Positions 32,553 to 40,529 of a stretch of DNA of 64,000 bases are shown in pieces. The DNA is from JANLYQ01 sp031365725 (GTDB lineage Bacteria; Actinomycetota; Actinomycetes; JACCUZ01). The stretch spans positions 29,686-93,685 of the forward strand of contig JANLYQ010000072.1 in the NCBI GenBank assembly GCA_031365725.1. The letters are read 5' to 3'. Position 1 is the first letter of the stretch. The number at the start of each line of letters is the position of its first letter. A program made the translations under genes and the position numbers. The notes under the pieces were generated by a model. That model worked only from the letters and a program-made list of their open reading frames with translations. It searched no databases and was not told the DNA's origin.

Positions 32553-33704
32553 CTACCTGAGCAGCTGGCGGGCCATCACGAGTCGCTGCACCTGGTTGGT
32601 GCCCTCGTAGATCTGGGTGATCTTGGCGTCGCGCATCATCCGTTCGACCGGATGGTCCTTGACGTAGCCGGCACCACCGAGCACCTGCACGGCGTCAGTG
32701 GCGACCTCCATCGCCACGTCGGAGGCAAAGCACTTGGCGGCCGCGCCGAAGAACGTCAGGTCGGCGTCGCCACGCTCAGACTTGCAGGCCGCGACGTAGG
32801 TCATCTGCCGGGCCGTCTCGACCTTCATGGCCATGTCGGCGAGCATGAACTGCATCCCCTGGAACTCCGCGATGGCCTTGCCGAACTGCTTGCGTTCCTT
32901 GGCATACGCCGTCGCATAGGCCAGTGCACCGGACGCGATGCCGACCGCCTGCGCCGCGATGGTGATGCGGGTGTGGTCCAGGGTCCGCAGTGCCGTCTTG
33001 AACCCGGTGCCCTCGGCCCCGACCAGTCGGTCGGCCGGGATACGACAGTCGTCGAAGTACAGCTCGCGCGTGGGTGACCCCTTGATGCCGAGCTTCTTCT
33101 CCGGCGCACCGAAGGTGAAGCCGTCGTCGGACTTCTCGACGACGAAGGCCGAGATGCCGTTGGCGCCGGCCTTGGGGTCGGTGACTGCCATGACCGTGTA
33201 GTAGTCGGACACACCGGCGTTGGTGATCCAGCGCTTGACGCCGTTGAGGACGTAGCCGTCGCCGTCGCGCACCGCACGAGTGGTCATTGCCACGGCGTCG
33301 CTGCCCGCCTCGGGCTCGGAGAGCGCGTAGGAGAACATCGCCTCGCCGCTGGCGACGGCCGGCAGATAGCGCTTGAGCAGGTCCTCCGACGCCGAGAGCA
33401 TCAGCGGCAGGGTGCCGAGCTTGTTGACCGCAGGGATCAACGAGCTGGACGCACAGACGCGGGCGACCTCCTCGATCACGATGCAGGTCGCGAGCGCGTC
33501 GGCGCCGGCGCCGCCGTGCTCCTCAGGGATGTGCACCGCGTGGAACCCCGCCGCACGCAAGGCGTCGTACGACGCCTGGGGGAACTCCCCGGTGGCGTCC
33601 GCCTCGGCGGCGTGCGGGGCCACCTTGTCGTCGCACAGAGCGCGCACCGAGTCGCGCAGCATCTCGTGCTCGTCGGGCAGCCGGAAGTGGTCGAAGTCAC
33701 TCAC
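32553..33704 (-). CDS. Acyl-CoA dehydrogenase
   Basis: A flavoprotein of 383 residues. Blocks in order: PEEHGGAGADALATCIVIEE, YALSEPEAGSDAVAMTT (FAD and substrate loop), VLNGVKRWITNAGVSDYY, and KITQIYEGTNQVQRLV with the catalytic base Glu367. It introduces a trans double bond into acyl-CoA in beta-oxidation or branched-chain amino acid breakdown. GTG at 33704 is supported by a leaderless TACGCT box. No electron-transfer flavoprotein gene is nearby. Chain-length preference is not evident. Confidence 0.94.
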   Translation of the reverse strand: MSDFDHFRLPDEHEMLRDSVRALCDDKVAPHAAEADATGEFPQASYDALRAAGFHAVHIPEEHGGAGADALATCIVIEEVARVCASSSLIPAVNKLGTLPLMLSASEDLLKRYLPAVASGEAMFSYALSEPEAGSDAVAMTTRAVRDGDGYVLNGVKRWITNAGVSDYYTVMAVTDPKAGANGISAFVVEKSDDGFTFGAPEKKLGIKGSPTRELYFDDCRIPADRLVGAEGTGFKTALRTLDHTRITIAAQAVGIASGALAYATAYAKERKQFGKAIAEFQGMQFMLADMAMKVETARQMTYVAACKSERGDADLTFFGAAAKCFASDVAMEVATDAVQVLGGAGYVKDHPVERMMRDAKITQIYEGTNQVQRLVMARQLLR

Positions 33705-33711
33705 GGCACCG

Positions 33712-33717
33712 AGCGTA
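33712..33717 (-). promoter_or_regulatory. Leaderless -10 box of the acyl-CoA dehydrogenase gene
   Basis: TACGCT on the minus strand, seven nt before GTG 33704, 63 bp from the divergent ugd start. Confidence 0.55.
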
Positions 33718-33767
33718 CGACGGTCGTTCGCAGCGTCGCGAGGGGGTCAGGTCGTCGTCACCCTGGG

Positions 33768-33773
33768 TAGCCT
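33768..33773 (+). promoter_or_regulatory. Leaderless -10 box of ugd
   Basis: TAGCCT exactly six nt before ATG 33780. The same hexamer and spacing occur before the aminotransferase gene at 62569. Confidence 0.6.
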
Positions 33774-33779
33774 TCCGCC

Positions 33780-35096
33780 ATGACTCTGCGTCTCAGCGTC
33801 CTCGGCACCGGCTATCTCGGCGCCACCCACGCCGCCTGCATGGCCGAGCTCGGCTTCGAGGTCATCGGGATGGACGTCGACCCGGCCAAGATCGAGGCCC
33901 TGACCGCAGGTCGGGTGCCCTTCTACGAGCCCGACCTCGAGCCGCTGCTGCGCAAGCACGTCGAAGGCGGCCGGCTGCGCTTCACCACGTCGTACGAGGA
34001 CGTGGCCACCGCCGACGTGCACTTCCTCTGCGTGGGCACCCCGCAGCGCAAGGGCGACTACGCCGCGGACATGCGCTACGTCGACGGCGTGGTCGACGGG
34101 CTTGCTCCGCACCTGGACCGCCCGACACTGGTGGTCGGCAAGTCGACCGTGCCGGTCGGCACCGCGGCCCGGCTGCAGCAGCGCCTCGCCGCACTGGCTC
34201 CGGCCGGCGAGGCCGCCGAGCTCGCGTGGAACCCCGAGTTCCTGCGCGAAGGCTTCGCCGTCGAGGACACCTTGCGCCCCGACCGCCTCGTGGTGGGCAC
34301 GACGTCCGCGCGCGCCGAGGCGTTGCTGCGTGAGGTCTATGCGAGCGCCATCGACGGGGGCACACCGTTCCTCGTCACGGACTTCCCCACCGCCGAGCTG
34401 GTCAAGGTCGCGGCCAACGCCTTCCTCGCCACCAAGATCTCGTTCATCAACGCGATGGCCGAGCTGTGCGAGGCTACCGGCGCCGACGTCACCAAGCTGG
34501 CCGACGCGATCGGCCATGACGACCGGATCGGCCGCAAGTTCCTCAACGCCGGCCTCGGTTTCGGCGGCGGCTGTCTCCCCAAGGACATCAGGGCGTTCAT
34601 GGCCCGGGCCGCCGAGCTCGGCGTCGACCAGGCCGTCGGTTTCCTGCGGGAGGTCGACGCGATCAACATGCGCCGGCGTACCCATGTCGTCGACCGGTCC
34701 CGCGAAGCGTGCGGCGGGTCGCTGCTCGGGAAACGCATCGGCGTGCTGGGTGCGGCGTTCAAGCCCAACAGCGACGACGTCCGCGACTCCCCGGCGCTGA
34801 ACGTCTCGGGTCAGCTGCAGCTGCTCGGCGGTCAGGTCACCGTCTACGACCCCCGCGCCAACGACAACGCCAAGGCGCTGTTCCCGACGCTGGCCTACGC
34901 CGACTCCGCACTCGGGGCCTGCGAGGGTGCCGACCTCGTGCTGCACCTGACCGAGTGGCAGGAGTTCCGCGACATGGACCCTGCTGTGCTGGGTGAGGTC
35001 GTCTCGGAGCGCATCGTCATCGATGCCCGCAACGCGCTGGACCCCGCCCGCTGGCGGGCCGCCGACTGGACCTACGGCTCGCTCGGGCGCCCGTGA
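33780..35096 (+). CDS. ugd: UDP-glucose 6-dehydrogenase
   Basis: A protein of 438 residues. The NAD site is LSVLGTGYLGATHAACMAE (5-23), the central domain has ELAWNPEFLREGFAVEDTLRPDR and ELVKVAANAFLATKISFIN, and the catalytic Cys265 is in GFGGGCLPKDI. The C-terminal UDP-binding domain contains GAAFKPNSDDVRDSPAL. It oxidises UDP-glucose to UDP-glucuronate, a precursor of acidic surface polysaccharides, which fits the many glycosyltransferases in the window. Leaderless ATG at 33780. Confidence 0.95.
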   Translation: MTLRLSVLGTGYLGATHAACMAELGFEVIGMDVDPAKIEALTAGRVPFYEPDLEPLLRKHVEGGRLRFTTSYEDVATADVHFLCVGTPQRKGDYAADMRYVDGVVDGLAPHLDRPTLVVGKSTVPVGTAARLQQRLAALAPAGEAAELAWNPEFLREGFAVEDTLRPDRLVVGTTSARAEALLREVYASAIDGGTPFLVTDFPTAELVKVAANAFLATKISFINAMAELCEATGADVTKLADAIGHDDRIGRKFLNAGLGFGGGCLPKDIRAFMARAAELGVDQAVGFLREVDAINMRRRTHVVDRSREACGGSLLGKRIGVLGAAFKPNSDDVRDSPALNVSGQLQLLGGQVTVYDPRANDNAKALFPTLAYADSALGACEGADLVLHLTEWQEFRDMDPAVLGEVVSERIVIDARNALDPARWRAADWTYGSLGRP

Positions 35097-35126
35097 GGAC
35101 TGCTCGCTGGCGGTGAGCGTCGCATC

Positions 35127-35182
35127 TAGGGTCGTCGATGCGGTCAAGTGGCAGGACCTGGGGCACGATAAGTCACCTATGA
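35127..35182 (+). promoter_or_regulatory. Possible leader ORF and two start-site options before the GH26-like gene
   Basis: TAGGGT (35127-35132) lies five nt before ATG 35138, which opens a 14-codon ORF ending TGA at 35180-35182 and overlapping the next ATG (ATGA). A second box, GATAAG (35167-35172), is six nt before ATG 35179 and would give a leaderless mRNA for the enzyme itself. The mini-ORF has many rare codons (TCA, AGT, AGG, ATA, CTA), so it may be chance or a slow-translating leader. Confidence 0.3.
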
Positions 35183-36159
35183 GCCGCTCGTTGCGCACCA
35201 CCGTCCGCGTCCTGACCGCCGCCGTGCTCTCCCTGACGTCTCTCACTGCCACCGTCGGCGGAGCTCCGGCGCAGGCCACCAGCACCCCGGTCCTGTTCGG
35301 GCTCCACACCCACTCCGACGCGGGACGTCTCGCCACCCAACGGGCCCTGCACAAGCGCTCGGCACTGGTCGGCTACTTCGCCGGCTGGGAGCGCGGCATG
35401 CCCTCCGCGGCCTACCTCGGCCGCTGGAGCACCCAGCGCGGCGGGGTACCCGTCGTGGCGACCGGCCCCGCCGGACCCGCACCACTCGCCCGGATCATCA
35501 GTGGCTCCGAAGACGCCACGATCGCCGCCTGGGCCGAGGGCACCAAGGCGTTCGGCCGGCCGATCATGATCCGGCTGATGGCGGAGATGAACGGCGGCTG
35601 GGAGCCGTGGTCGACCGGGGTCAACGGCAACAAGCCCGGTGAGTACGTCGCGGCGTGGCGGCACGTGGTCGACGTGTTCCGGGCGCACGGTGCCACCAAC
35701 GCGATCTGGGTCTGGAACCCCGACCGCTCCTTCGCCGGCGCCACCCCGATGCGTTCGCTCTATCCCGGTGCGGACTACGTCGACTGGATCGGTCTGGACG
35801 TCTACAACTTCGGCAGCTCCTCCAAGAGCGGCTGGCTGTCCTTCGCGTCGATGATGACACCCTCGGTCCGCGAGATCCGCCGGGTCGCCGGACCGTCGAA
35901 GCCCCTGATGCTCAACGAGGTCGGCTGTGCGGCGGGTCCGCGCAAGGCGACCTGGGTCAAGGCGATGTACGCGAGCCTGCCGTCGTACGGCGTCAAGGCG
36001 GTGCTGTGGTTCGACTACGACATGAAGCAGGACTGGCGGCTCACCGCAGACCCGTCGGTGCGCGCTGCGGCGAAGGTCGCCGTCTCCAGTCCGCGGCTGG
36101 CGGGCGCGGGTCAGGTGTCGCTGTCGACGATCGAACGCATCATCCGTACGGGCAGCTGA
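35179..36159 (+). CDS. Secreted GH26-like glycoside hydrolase (beta-mannanase type)
   Basis: A protein of 326 residues. A Sec-type signal peptide with a basic start (SRSLRTTVR) and hydrophobic core runs to about 33. The TIM-barrel part has IRLMAEMNGGWEPW with acid/base Glu136, IWVWNPDRSF, DYVDWIGLDVYNFG, and LMLNEVGC with nucleophile Glu247, the GH26 pattern. Substrate could be a beta-mannan or beta-1,3-glucan; in this setting it may trim the cell's own or a neighbour's polysaccharide. It is followed five nt later by another secreted TIM-barrel-like protein. Confidence 0.85.
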   Translation: MSRSLRTTVRVLTAAVLSLTSLTATVGGAPAQATSTPVLFGLHTHSDAGRLATQRALHKRSALVGYFAGWERGMPSAAYLGRWSTQRGGVPVVATGPAGPAPLARIISGSEDATIAAWAEGTKAFGRPIMIRLMAEMNGGWEPWSTGVNGNKPGEYVAAWRHVVDVFRAHGATNAIWVWNPDRSFAGATPMRSLYPGADYVDWIGLDVYNFGSSSKSGWLSFASMMTPSVREIRRVAGPSKPLMLNEVGCAAGPRKATWVKAMYASLPSYGVKAVLWFDYDMKQDWRLTADPSVRAAAKVAVSSPRLAGAGQVSLSTIERIIRTGS

Positions 36160-36164
36160 CCCGG

Positions 36165-37070
36165 GTGCGCCCGCTGCGTCGCCCGGTCGTCGTCGCCCTG
36201 GCACTGGCGGCGGCGGCGATAGGCGCCACCGTCCTGCTGGGACAGCCGGGCACGGCGGCCGCGGCCGAGGCGGCTCGACCGTTCGCCGGCTCGGGCGCCT
36301 GGGTGTCGGTCTTCTCCGGCACCGCGGTGTGGGACCACCCGGAGGCGCACGTCGCCCGCATGCACCGGGCCGGCGTCCACACGCTGTTCCTGCAGACCGC
36401 GAGCTCGGTCACCCCGGTCGGCACCGACGTCTTCCGTCCGACCCAGATCGCGCGCTTCCTGACCGCTGCGCATGCGCAGGGCATGCGCGTGGTGGCGTGG
36501 TACCTGCCACCGTTGCTGCGCGTCGCCCGCGAGCGGCGCCGGGCCATGGCCGCGATCGCGTTCCGTACGTCGACCGGGCAGCAGTTCGACGCCTTCGCGC
36601 TGGACATCGAGCCATCGGGGACGACGCCGACGGGCCTGCTGCGCACCGCGAACCTACTGCGACTGAGCAGCCGGCTCCGGGCTGCGGTCGGTCCGTCCTA
36701 CCGCCTGGGCGCGATCATCCCGTCGCCGGTAGGCATGACCTTGGCGCCGCACTTCTGGCCGGGCTTCCCCTACGACACGATCGGGCGCTTCTATGACGTC
36801 GTGCTGCCGATGAGCTATTCGAGCTACCGGGTGTCGGGGGCGGCCGCGACCTACGACTACACGATGCGCAACATCGCCTTCCTTCGCGCGACCCTCGGTC
36901 CGGCCGTCGGGATCCACGTCATCGGGGGCAGTGCCGCGGCGTCCGGGCGGCTCGAGACGCGCGCCTTCGTCGCCGCGTGCAACGACGCGCGGGTGACCGG
37001 TGCGTCCATGTGGCACTACACGGCCTATGGCCTCGAGGACTGGCAGGAGATGGCAGCGCTCGCGCTGTGA
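36165..37070 (+). CDS. Secreted TIM-barrel-like protein, possible glycosidase
   Basis: About 301 residues from GTG 36165, five nt after the GH26-like stop. The signal peptide (RPLRRPVVVALALAAAAIGA) is cut near TAAAAEA. The mature part has alternating beta-alpha character: VARMHRAGVHTLFLQTAS, GMRVVAWYLPPL, FDAFALDIEPSG and YDVVLPMSYSSY, then GASMWHYTAYG. DIEPS and the MSYSSY strand recall glycosidase-type barrels in which an Asp/Glu pair is catalytic, but I cannot name a family. It is probably made with the GH26-like enzyme and works outside the cell. Confidence 0.75.
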   Translation: MRPLRRPVVVALALAAAAIGATVLLGQPGTAAAAEAARPFAGSGAWVSVFSGTAVWDHPEAHVARMHRAGVHTLFLQTASSVTPVGTDVFRPTQIARFLTAAHAQGMRVVAWYLPPLLRVARERRRAMAAIAFRTSTGQQFDAFALDIEPSGTTPTGLLRTANLLRLSSRLRAAVGPSYRLGAIIPSPVGMTLAPHFWPGFPYDTIGRFYDVVLPMSYSSYRVSGAAATYDYTMRNIAFLRATLGPAVGIHVIGGSAAASGRLETRAFVAACNDARVTGASMWHYTAYGLEDWQEMAALAL

Positions 37071-37093
37071 GGCCGCCGCCCTTCCCGGAGCCG

Positions 37094-37633
37094 TCAGCCC
37101 GCTGACATCGTCGCGAGCGCATGCACCACGTCCCAGTTGCGACTGGTGGCCACACCGCCGATCTTCGCGTCGGTCAGGGAACGAGCCAGCTTCGAGGTGT
37201 GGACGCTGTTCGGCAGCCAGAGGTAGATCTGGGTCTTGTCGACGACGAACTGGTCAGGCGCCACGGTGTCCGGGTCGTTGTCCGCCAGCCACTGCGCTGA
37301 CGGCGGCGAGCGCAGGAACGTGACGAGATAGCGCTTGGGGTCGGTCGCCACCGCACCGAACGGGTCGGCGGCGACGACCGCCGCGAGCTGCGCAGCCGTG
37401 CGCACCACGACGGCCACCTCCATGCCGAGGTGTGCCGCGATCGCCCGCTCGACGGCCGTTTCTACCGCAGCGCCGGATCTGGTCGACGTACGGAAAACCG
37501 CGTTGCCGCTCTGCAGATGCGTGCGCACGTCGTCGTAGCCGAGACCTTCCACCAGCGCGCGCAGATCGGCCATCGCGACGCGTCGCTTCGCGCCGAGGTT
37601 GATACCGCGCAGCAGGGCGACGTAGGTCGGCAT
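37094..37633 (-). CDS. DUF1697-family protein
   Basis: A protein of 179 residues with the hallmark start YVALLRGINLGAKRRVAMADLR, then YDDVRTHLQSGNAVFRTS and the ending TSRNWDVVHALATM. DUF1697 proteins are cytosolic and of unknown biochemical role. ATG at 37633 shares one base with the stop of purE (TGATG), so it is the third gene of the purK-purE unit. Confidence 0.93.
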   Translation of the reverse strand: MPTYVALLRGINLGAKRRVAMADLRALVEGLGYDDVRTHLQSGNAVFRTSTRSGAAVETAVERAIAAHLGMEVAVVVRTAAQLAAVVAADPFGAVATDPKRYLVTFLRSPPSAQWLADNDPDTVAPDQFVVDKTQIYLWLPNSVHTSKLARSLTDAKIGGVATSRNWDVVHALATMSAG

Positions 37634-38166
37634 CAGATGCCGAAGCCGACGCCCTTGTGCGCGACGCGGCGGCGCAACGACTCACCCTTGGCGCGCGCGG
37701 TGTCCCCCAGCGCCTGCTGGAACTCGACCATGAGCTGCTGCAGCGCCGGGTCCGACACCCCCAGGATGCGCGCGGCCAGCAGCCCCGCGTTGCGCCCACC
37801 GCCGACCGAGACGGTCGCCACGGGCACGCCCGCCGGCATCTGCACGATCGAGAGCAGCGAGTCGAGACCGTCGAGCTGTTCCAACGGCACCGGCACGCCG
37901 ATGACAGGCAGCGGGGTCACACTTGCCAGCATGCCGGGCAGGTGCGCCGCCCCGCCGGCACCGGCGATGATGACGCGCAGGCCGCGGCCGACCGCGCCCT
38001 CGCCGTAGGCGAGCATGTCGCGGGGCATCCGGTGCGCCGACACGACGTCGACCTCATGCGGCACCCCGAGCTCGTCCAGCGCCTTGGCCGCGTCCTCCAT
38101 CACCCGCCAGTCCGAGTCGCTGCCCATGACGATGCCGACGACCGGGGTCGGGTCGGACTCAGCCAT
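37633..38166 (-). CDS. purE: N5-carboxyaminoimidazole ribonucleotide mutase
   Basis: A protein of 177 residues with the class I PurE pattern: VGIVMGSDSDWRVMEDAAKAL, VVSAHRMPRDMLAYGEGA (catalytic His), VIIAGAGGAAHLPGMLAS and SIVQMPAGVPVATV. It converts N5-CAIR, the PurK product, into CAIR in purine synthesis. ATG at 38166 overlaps the purK stop by eight nt. Confidence 0.96.
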   Translation of the reverse strand: MAESDPTPVVGIVMGSDSDWRVMEDAAKALDELGVPHEVDVVSAHRMPRDMLAYGEGAVGRGLRVIIAGAGGAAHLPGMLASVTPLPVIGVPVPLEQLDGLDSLLSIVQMPAGVPVATVSVGGGRNAGLLAARILGVSDPALQQLMVEFQQALGDTARAKGESLRRRVAHKGVGFGI

Positions 38167-39295
38167 CGATGTCTCCTCGCAGGAACGCCGCCGCGTGCCG
38201 GGCTCGCTCACGCACGTCCTCAGCATCGTCGCCCGGGACGGTCACGTGACCCACCTTTCGCCCAGGGCGGACGTCCTTGCCGTACATGTGGATGTGCACG
38301 CCAGGGTCGTGCGCCAGGCAGTGCAGGTAGCCGTCGTACATCTCCGGCAGCTCACCTCCGAGCACGTTCGCCATCACGACGTACGGCGCGGTGGCGCGGG
38401 TGTCGCCCAGCGGCAGGTCGAGGACCGCGCGCAGGTGCTGCTCGAACTGGCTGGTGCGGGCACCCTCGATGGTCCAGTGCCCGCTGTTGTGCGGGCGCAT
38501 GGCCAGCTCGTTGACGAGGACTCCGGCGGGGGTGTCGAACATCTCGACAGCCATCACCCCGGTGACGCCGAGGCCCTCGGCGATGCGCAGCGCCGCCTGC
38601 TGCGCAGCGAGCGCGTGCTCCTCGGCGATCGGCGCCGGCGCCAGCACCTCGCGGCACACGCCGTCGACCTGCAGGGTCTCGACCACCGGCCACGCGGCGG
38701 CCTGCCCGTGCGGGCTGCGGGCGACCAGAGCAGCAAGCTCACGGGTGAAGGCGACCTTCTCCTCGGCCAGCAGCGGGGACCCCGCCGCGCGGGCGAACCA
38801 GTCCTCGGCATCGGCGGCTGCCTCGACCAGCCGCACACCTTTGCCGTCGTACCCGCCTCTCGGGGTCTTGAGCATCACGGGCCAGCCGACCTCGTCGCCG
38901 AACGCCTGCAGCTCTCCGCTGCTCGCGACCGCAGCCCACCGTGGGCAGCGCACGCCGAGCTCGGTGAGCCGGCGCCGCATGACCAGCTTGTCCTGCGCGT
39001 GCTCCAGCGCGTCGGGGCCGGGGTGCACGACGACGCCCTCGGCCTGCAGGGTGCGCAGGTGCTGCGTCGGTACGTGCTCGTGGTCGAAGGTCAGCACGTC
39101 GCACCCGGCAGCGAAGGCCCGCAGTGCGTCGAGGTCGTCCTCGGCCCCCACCACAGTGCCCGGCACGACCTGCGCGGCGCTGTCGTGGTCGTCCCGCGCG
39201 AGCACCCGCAGCGTGATGCCCAGCCCGATCGCCGGTGGAGCCATCATCCGCGCGAGCTGCCCGCCACCCACCACACCCACCACTGGGAACCCCAC
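38159..39295 (-). CDS. purK: 5-(carboxyamino)imidazole ribonucleotide synthase
   Basis: An ATP-grasp enzyme of 378 residues. VGVVGGGQLARMMAPPA at the start, TFDHEHVPTQHL, KTPRGGYDGKGVRL (ATP lid), AVEMFDTPAGVLVNELAMRPHNSGHWT (metal and substrate site), and the C-terminal YGKDVRPGRKVGHVTV. It carboxylates AIR with bicarbonate and ATP. GTG at 39295 is supported by a leaderless box; the long open frame upstream is not part of the gene. Confidence 0.96.
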   Translation of the reverse strand: MGFPVVGVVGGGQLARMMAPPAIGLGITLRVLARDDHDSAAQVVPGTVVGAEDDLDALRAFAAGCDVLTFDHEHVPTQHLRTLQAEGVVVHPGPDALEHAQDKLVMRRRLTELGVRCPRWAAVASSGELQAFGDEVGWPVMLKTPRGGYDGKGVRLVEAAADAEDWFARAAGSPLLAEEKVAFTRELAALVARSPHGQAAAWPVVETLQVDGVCREVLAPAPIAEEHALAAQQAALRIAEGLGVTGVMAVEMFDTPAGVLVNELAMRPHNSGHWTIEGARTSQFEQHLRAVLDLPLGDTRATAPYVVMANVLGGELPEMYDGYLHCLAHDPGVHIHMYGKDVRPGRKVGHVTVPGDDAEDVRERARHAAAFLRGDIDG

Positions 39296-39302
39296 GGCGG
39301 CA

Positions 39303-39308
39303 ACCCTA
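39303..39308 (-). promoter_or_regulatory. Leaderless -10 box of purK
   Basis: TAGGGT on the minus strand, seven nt before GTG 39295. It ends 25 bp from the palindromic repeat that starts at 39333. Confidence 0.55.
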
Positions 39309-39332
39309 GCCAGCCGTGACCTCTTACCCACC

Positions 39333-39383
39333 GAAGTGGACCGGCCACCTGCTGCGGGATCCACCACTCCTCCGGTCCAGTTC
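39333..39383. repeat. 51-bp palindromic repeat, copy A
   Basis: Left arm GAAGTGGACCGG (39333-39344), 27-nt loop, right arm CCGGTCCAGTTC (39372-39383), one mismatch between arms. Copy B at 40464-40514 has the same arms, the same loop length and the shared loop end CACTCCT. The two copies are direct repeats on either side of the nuclease-like gene 39450-40457. Here it lies between divergent genes, so it is not simply a terminator. Confidence 0.75.
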
Positions 39384-39449
39384 CGCACAGTCAGACTGCC
39401 TGTGGATGACCGACAGCCTGGATCGAGCCCACCGACCACGCTGTACGGC

Positions 39450-40457
39450 GTGCAGGAAGCATTCTCCTCCCGACGGCTACCGGCAGCGCTGCGTCCGCTT
39501 GCCACCCGCCAGGACGACATGGTGACGAGGGAGCAGCTGCACCGGCTCGGGCTGGGTCATGACGCCGTCGCCTCCCGGACCGCTCAGGGGGTGTGGCGCG
39601 AGATCGGGCCGCGCGTTGTCGTCCTGCACACCGGGCTGCTCACGCCGTCGCAACGCCGCTGGGCCGGGGCCCTGCACGTCGGGGATGGCGCGGTGCTGGC
39701 GATGGCAACGGCCGCCGAGCTCGGTGGCCTGCGCGGCTTCGAGGCACCGACCGTGCACATCGCCATCCGGCACAGCCGCGAGGTCAGTCGGCTGGAGCAC
39801 CCGCTGGTCACTGTGGCCGTGCACCAGACGCGGCACCCGGACGATCACGTGGTCCTCAGTGGTCCGCATCGACGCCACGACATCGCACGGGCAGCCGTCG
39901 AGCTGGCCTCCCAGAGCAGCAGCGAGGGTCGGTCACGAGCCGTCATCGCGGCCGTCGTCCAGCAGCGACTAGCTCGGCCGGCACACCTGCTCGAGATCCT
40001 CGAGTGTTGGACCACCCTGCCGCGTCGCAGGCTCATCCGCGAGACGATCCACGACGTCGAAGGCGGTGCTCAGTCGTTGCCCGAGCTCGATTTCGCCCGC
40101 GCCTGCCGTCGCGCCGGGCTGCCTGAGCCGACCCGGCAGCAGCGAGTCCGGCGCTCCGGAGGCTCGTGGTACCTCGACAACGACTTCACGCCGTGGCTCG
40201 TGACGGTCGAGATCAACGGGGTTCAGCATCGTGAGCTGCTCGCGGCAGAGGCCGACGACCGAAGGAGGGCCGGCTTGCAGGTATTGGGGCGACTCGTGGT
40301 CGACATCAGCAGCTGGACCGTCCGGCACCAGCCTCAGGTGGCCGTCCTACGCACGGCGGAAGCTCTGCTCTCTCGCGGGTGGACACCAAGCGCCAAGACG
40401 GTCAGGATCCTCACGAGCTATGCCGCCGCTCACGGCTGGACCGGTCTGACGCCATGA
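39450..40457 (+). CDS. AbiEi-like N-terminal / Vsr-DUF559-like C-terminal protein
   Basis: About 335 residues from GTG 39450, or 312 from ATG 39519. The N-terminal part RPLATRQDDMVTREQLHRLGLGHDAVASRTAQGVWREIGPRV is a winged-helix-like domain seen in AbiEi-type antitoxins. The C-terminal 120 residues resemble a Vsr/DUF559 endonuclease fold: SLPELDFARACRRAGLPEP, then WYLDNDFTPWLVTVEINGVQH and DDRRRAGLQVLGRLVVDIS, with D, E and H in the usual order. Such proteins occur in many copies per actinobacterial genome and their role is open. The gene sits between two 51-bp palindromic repeats, suggesting that it moved as a cassette. Confidence 0.75.
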   Translation: MQEAFSSRRLPAALRPLATRQDDMVTREQLHRLGLGHDAVASRTAQGVWREIGPRVVVLHTGLLTPSQRRWAGALHVGDGAVLAMATAAELGGLRGFEAPTVHIAIRHSREVSRLEHPLVTVAVHQTRHPDDHVVLSGPHRRHDIARAAVELASQSSSEGRSRAVIAAVVQQRLARPAHLLEILECWTTLPRRRLIRETIHDVEGGAQSLPELDFARACRRAGLPEPTRQQRVRRSGGSWYLDNDFTPWLVTVEINGVQHRELLAAEADDRRRAGLQVLGRLVVDISSWTVRHQPQVAVLRTAEALLSRGWTPSAKTVRILTSYAAAHGWTGLTP

Positions 40458-40463
40458 CGGTGT

Positions 40464-40514
40464 GAAGTGGACCGGAGCAGTGGCGGGACCTGCTCCACTC
40501 CTCCGGTCCACTTC
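40464..40514. repeat. 51-bp palindromic repeat, copy B, possible bidirectional terminator
   Basis: GAAGTGGACCGG (40464-40475), 27-nt loop, CCGGTCCACTTC (40503-40514), arms perfectly complementary; an inner GGAGCAG/CTGCTCC pair can also form. It lies between the ends of two convergent genes (stops at 40457 and 40530) and so may end transcription from both sides. It is copy B of the repeat at 39333. Confidence 0.75.
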
Positions 40515-40529
40515 GGCGAGAGGGGCCGG

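Noticed and set aside
39333..40514. Insertion sequence or transposon ends
   Set aside because: No transposase-type DDE or HUH motif is encoded, and no target duplication could be made out at the repeat edges. A cassette-like unit remains possible.
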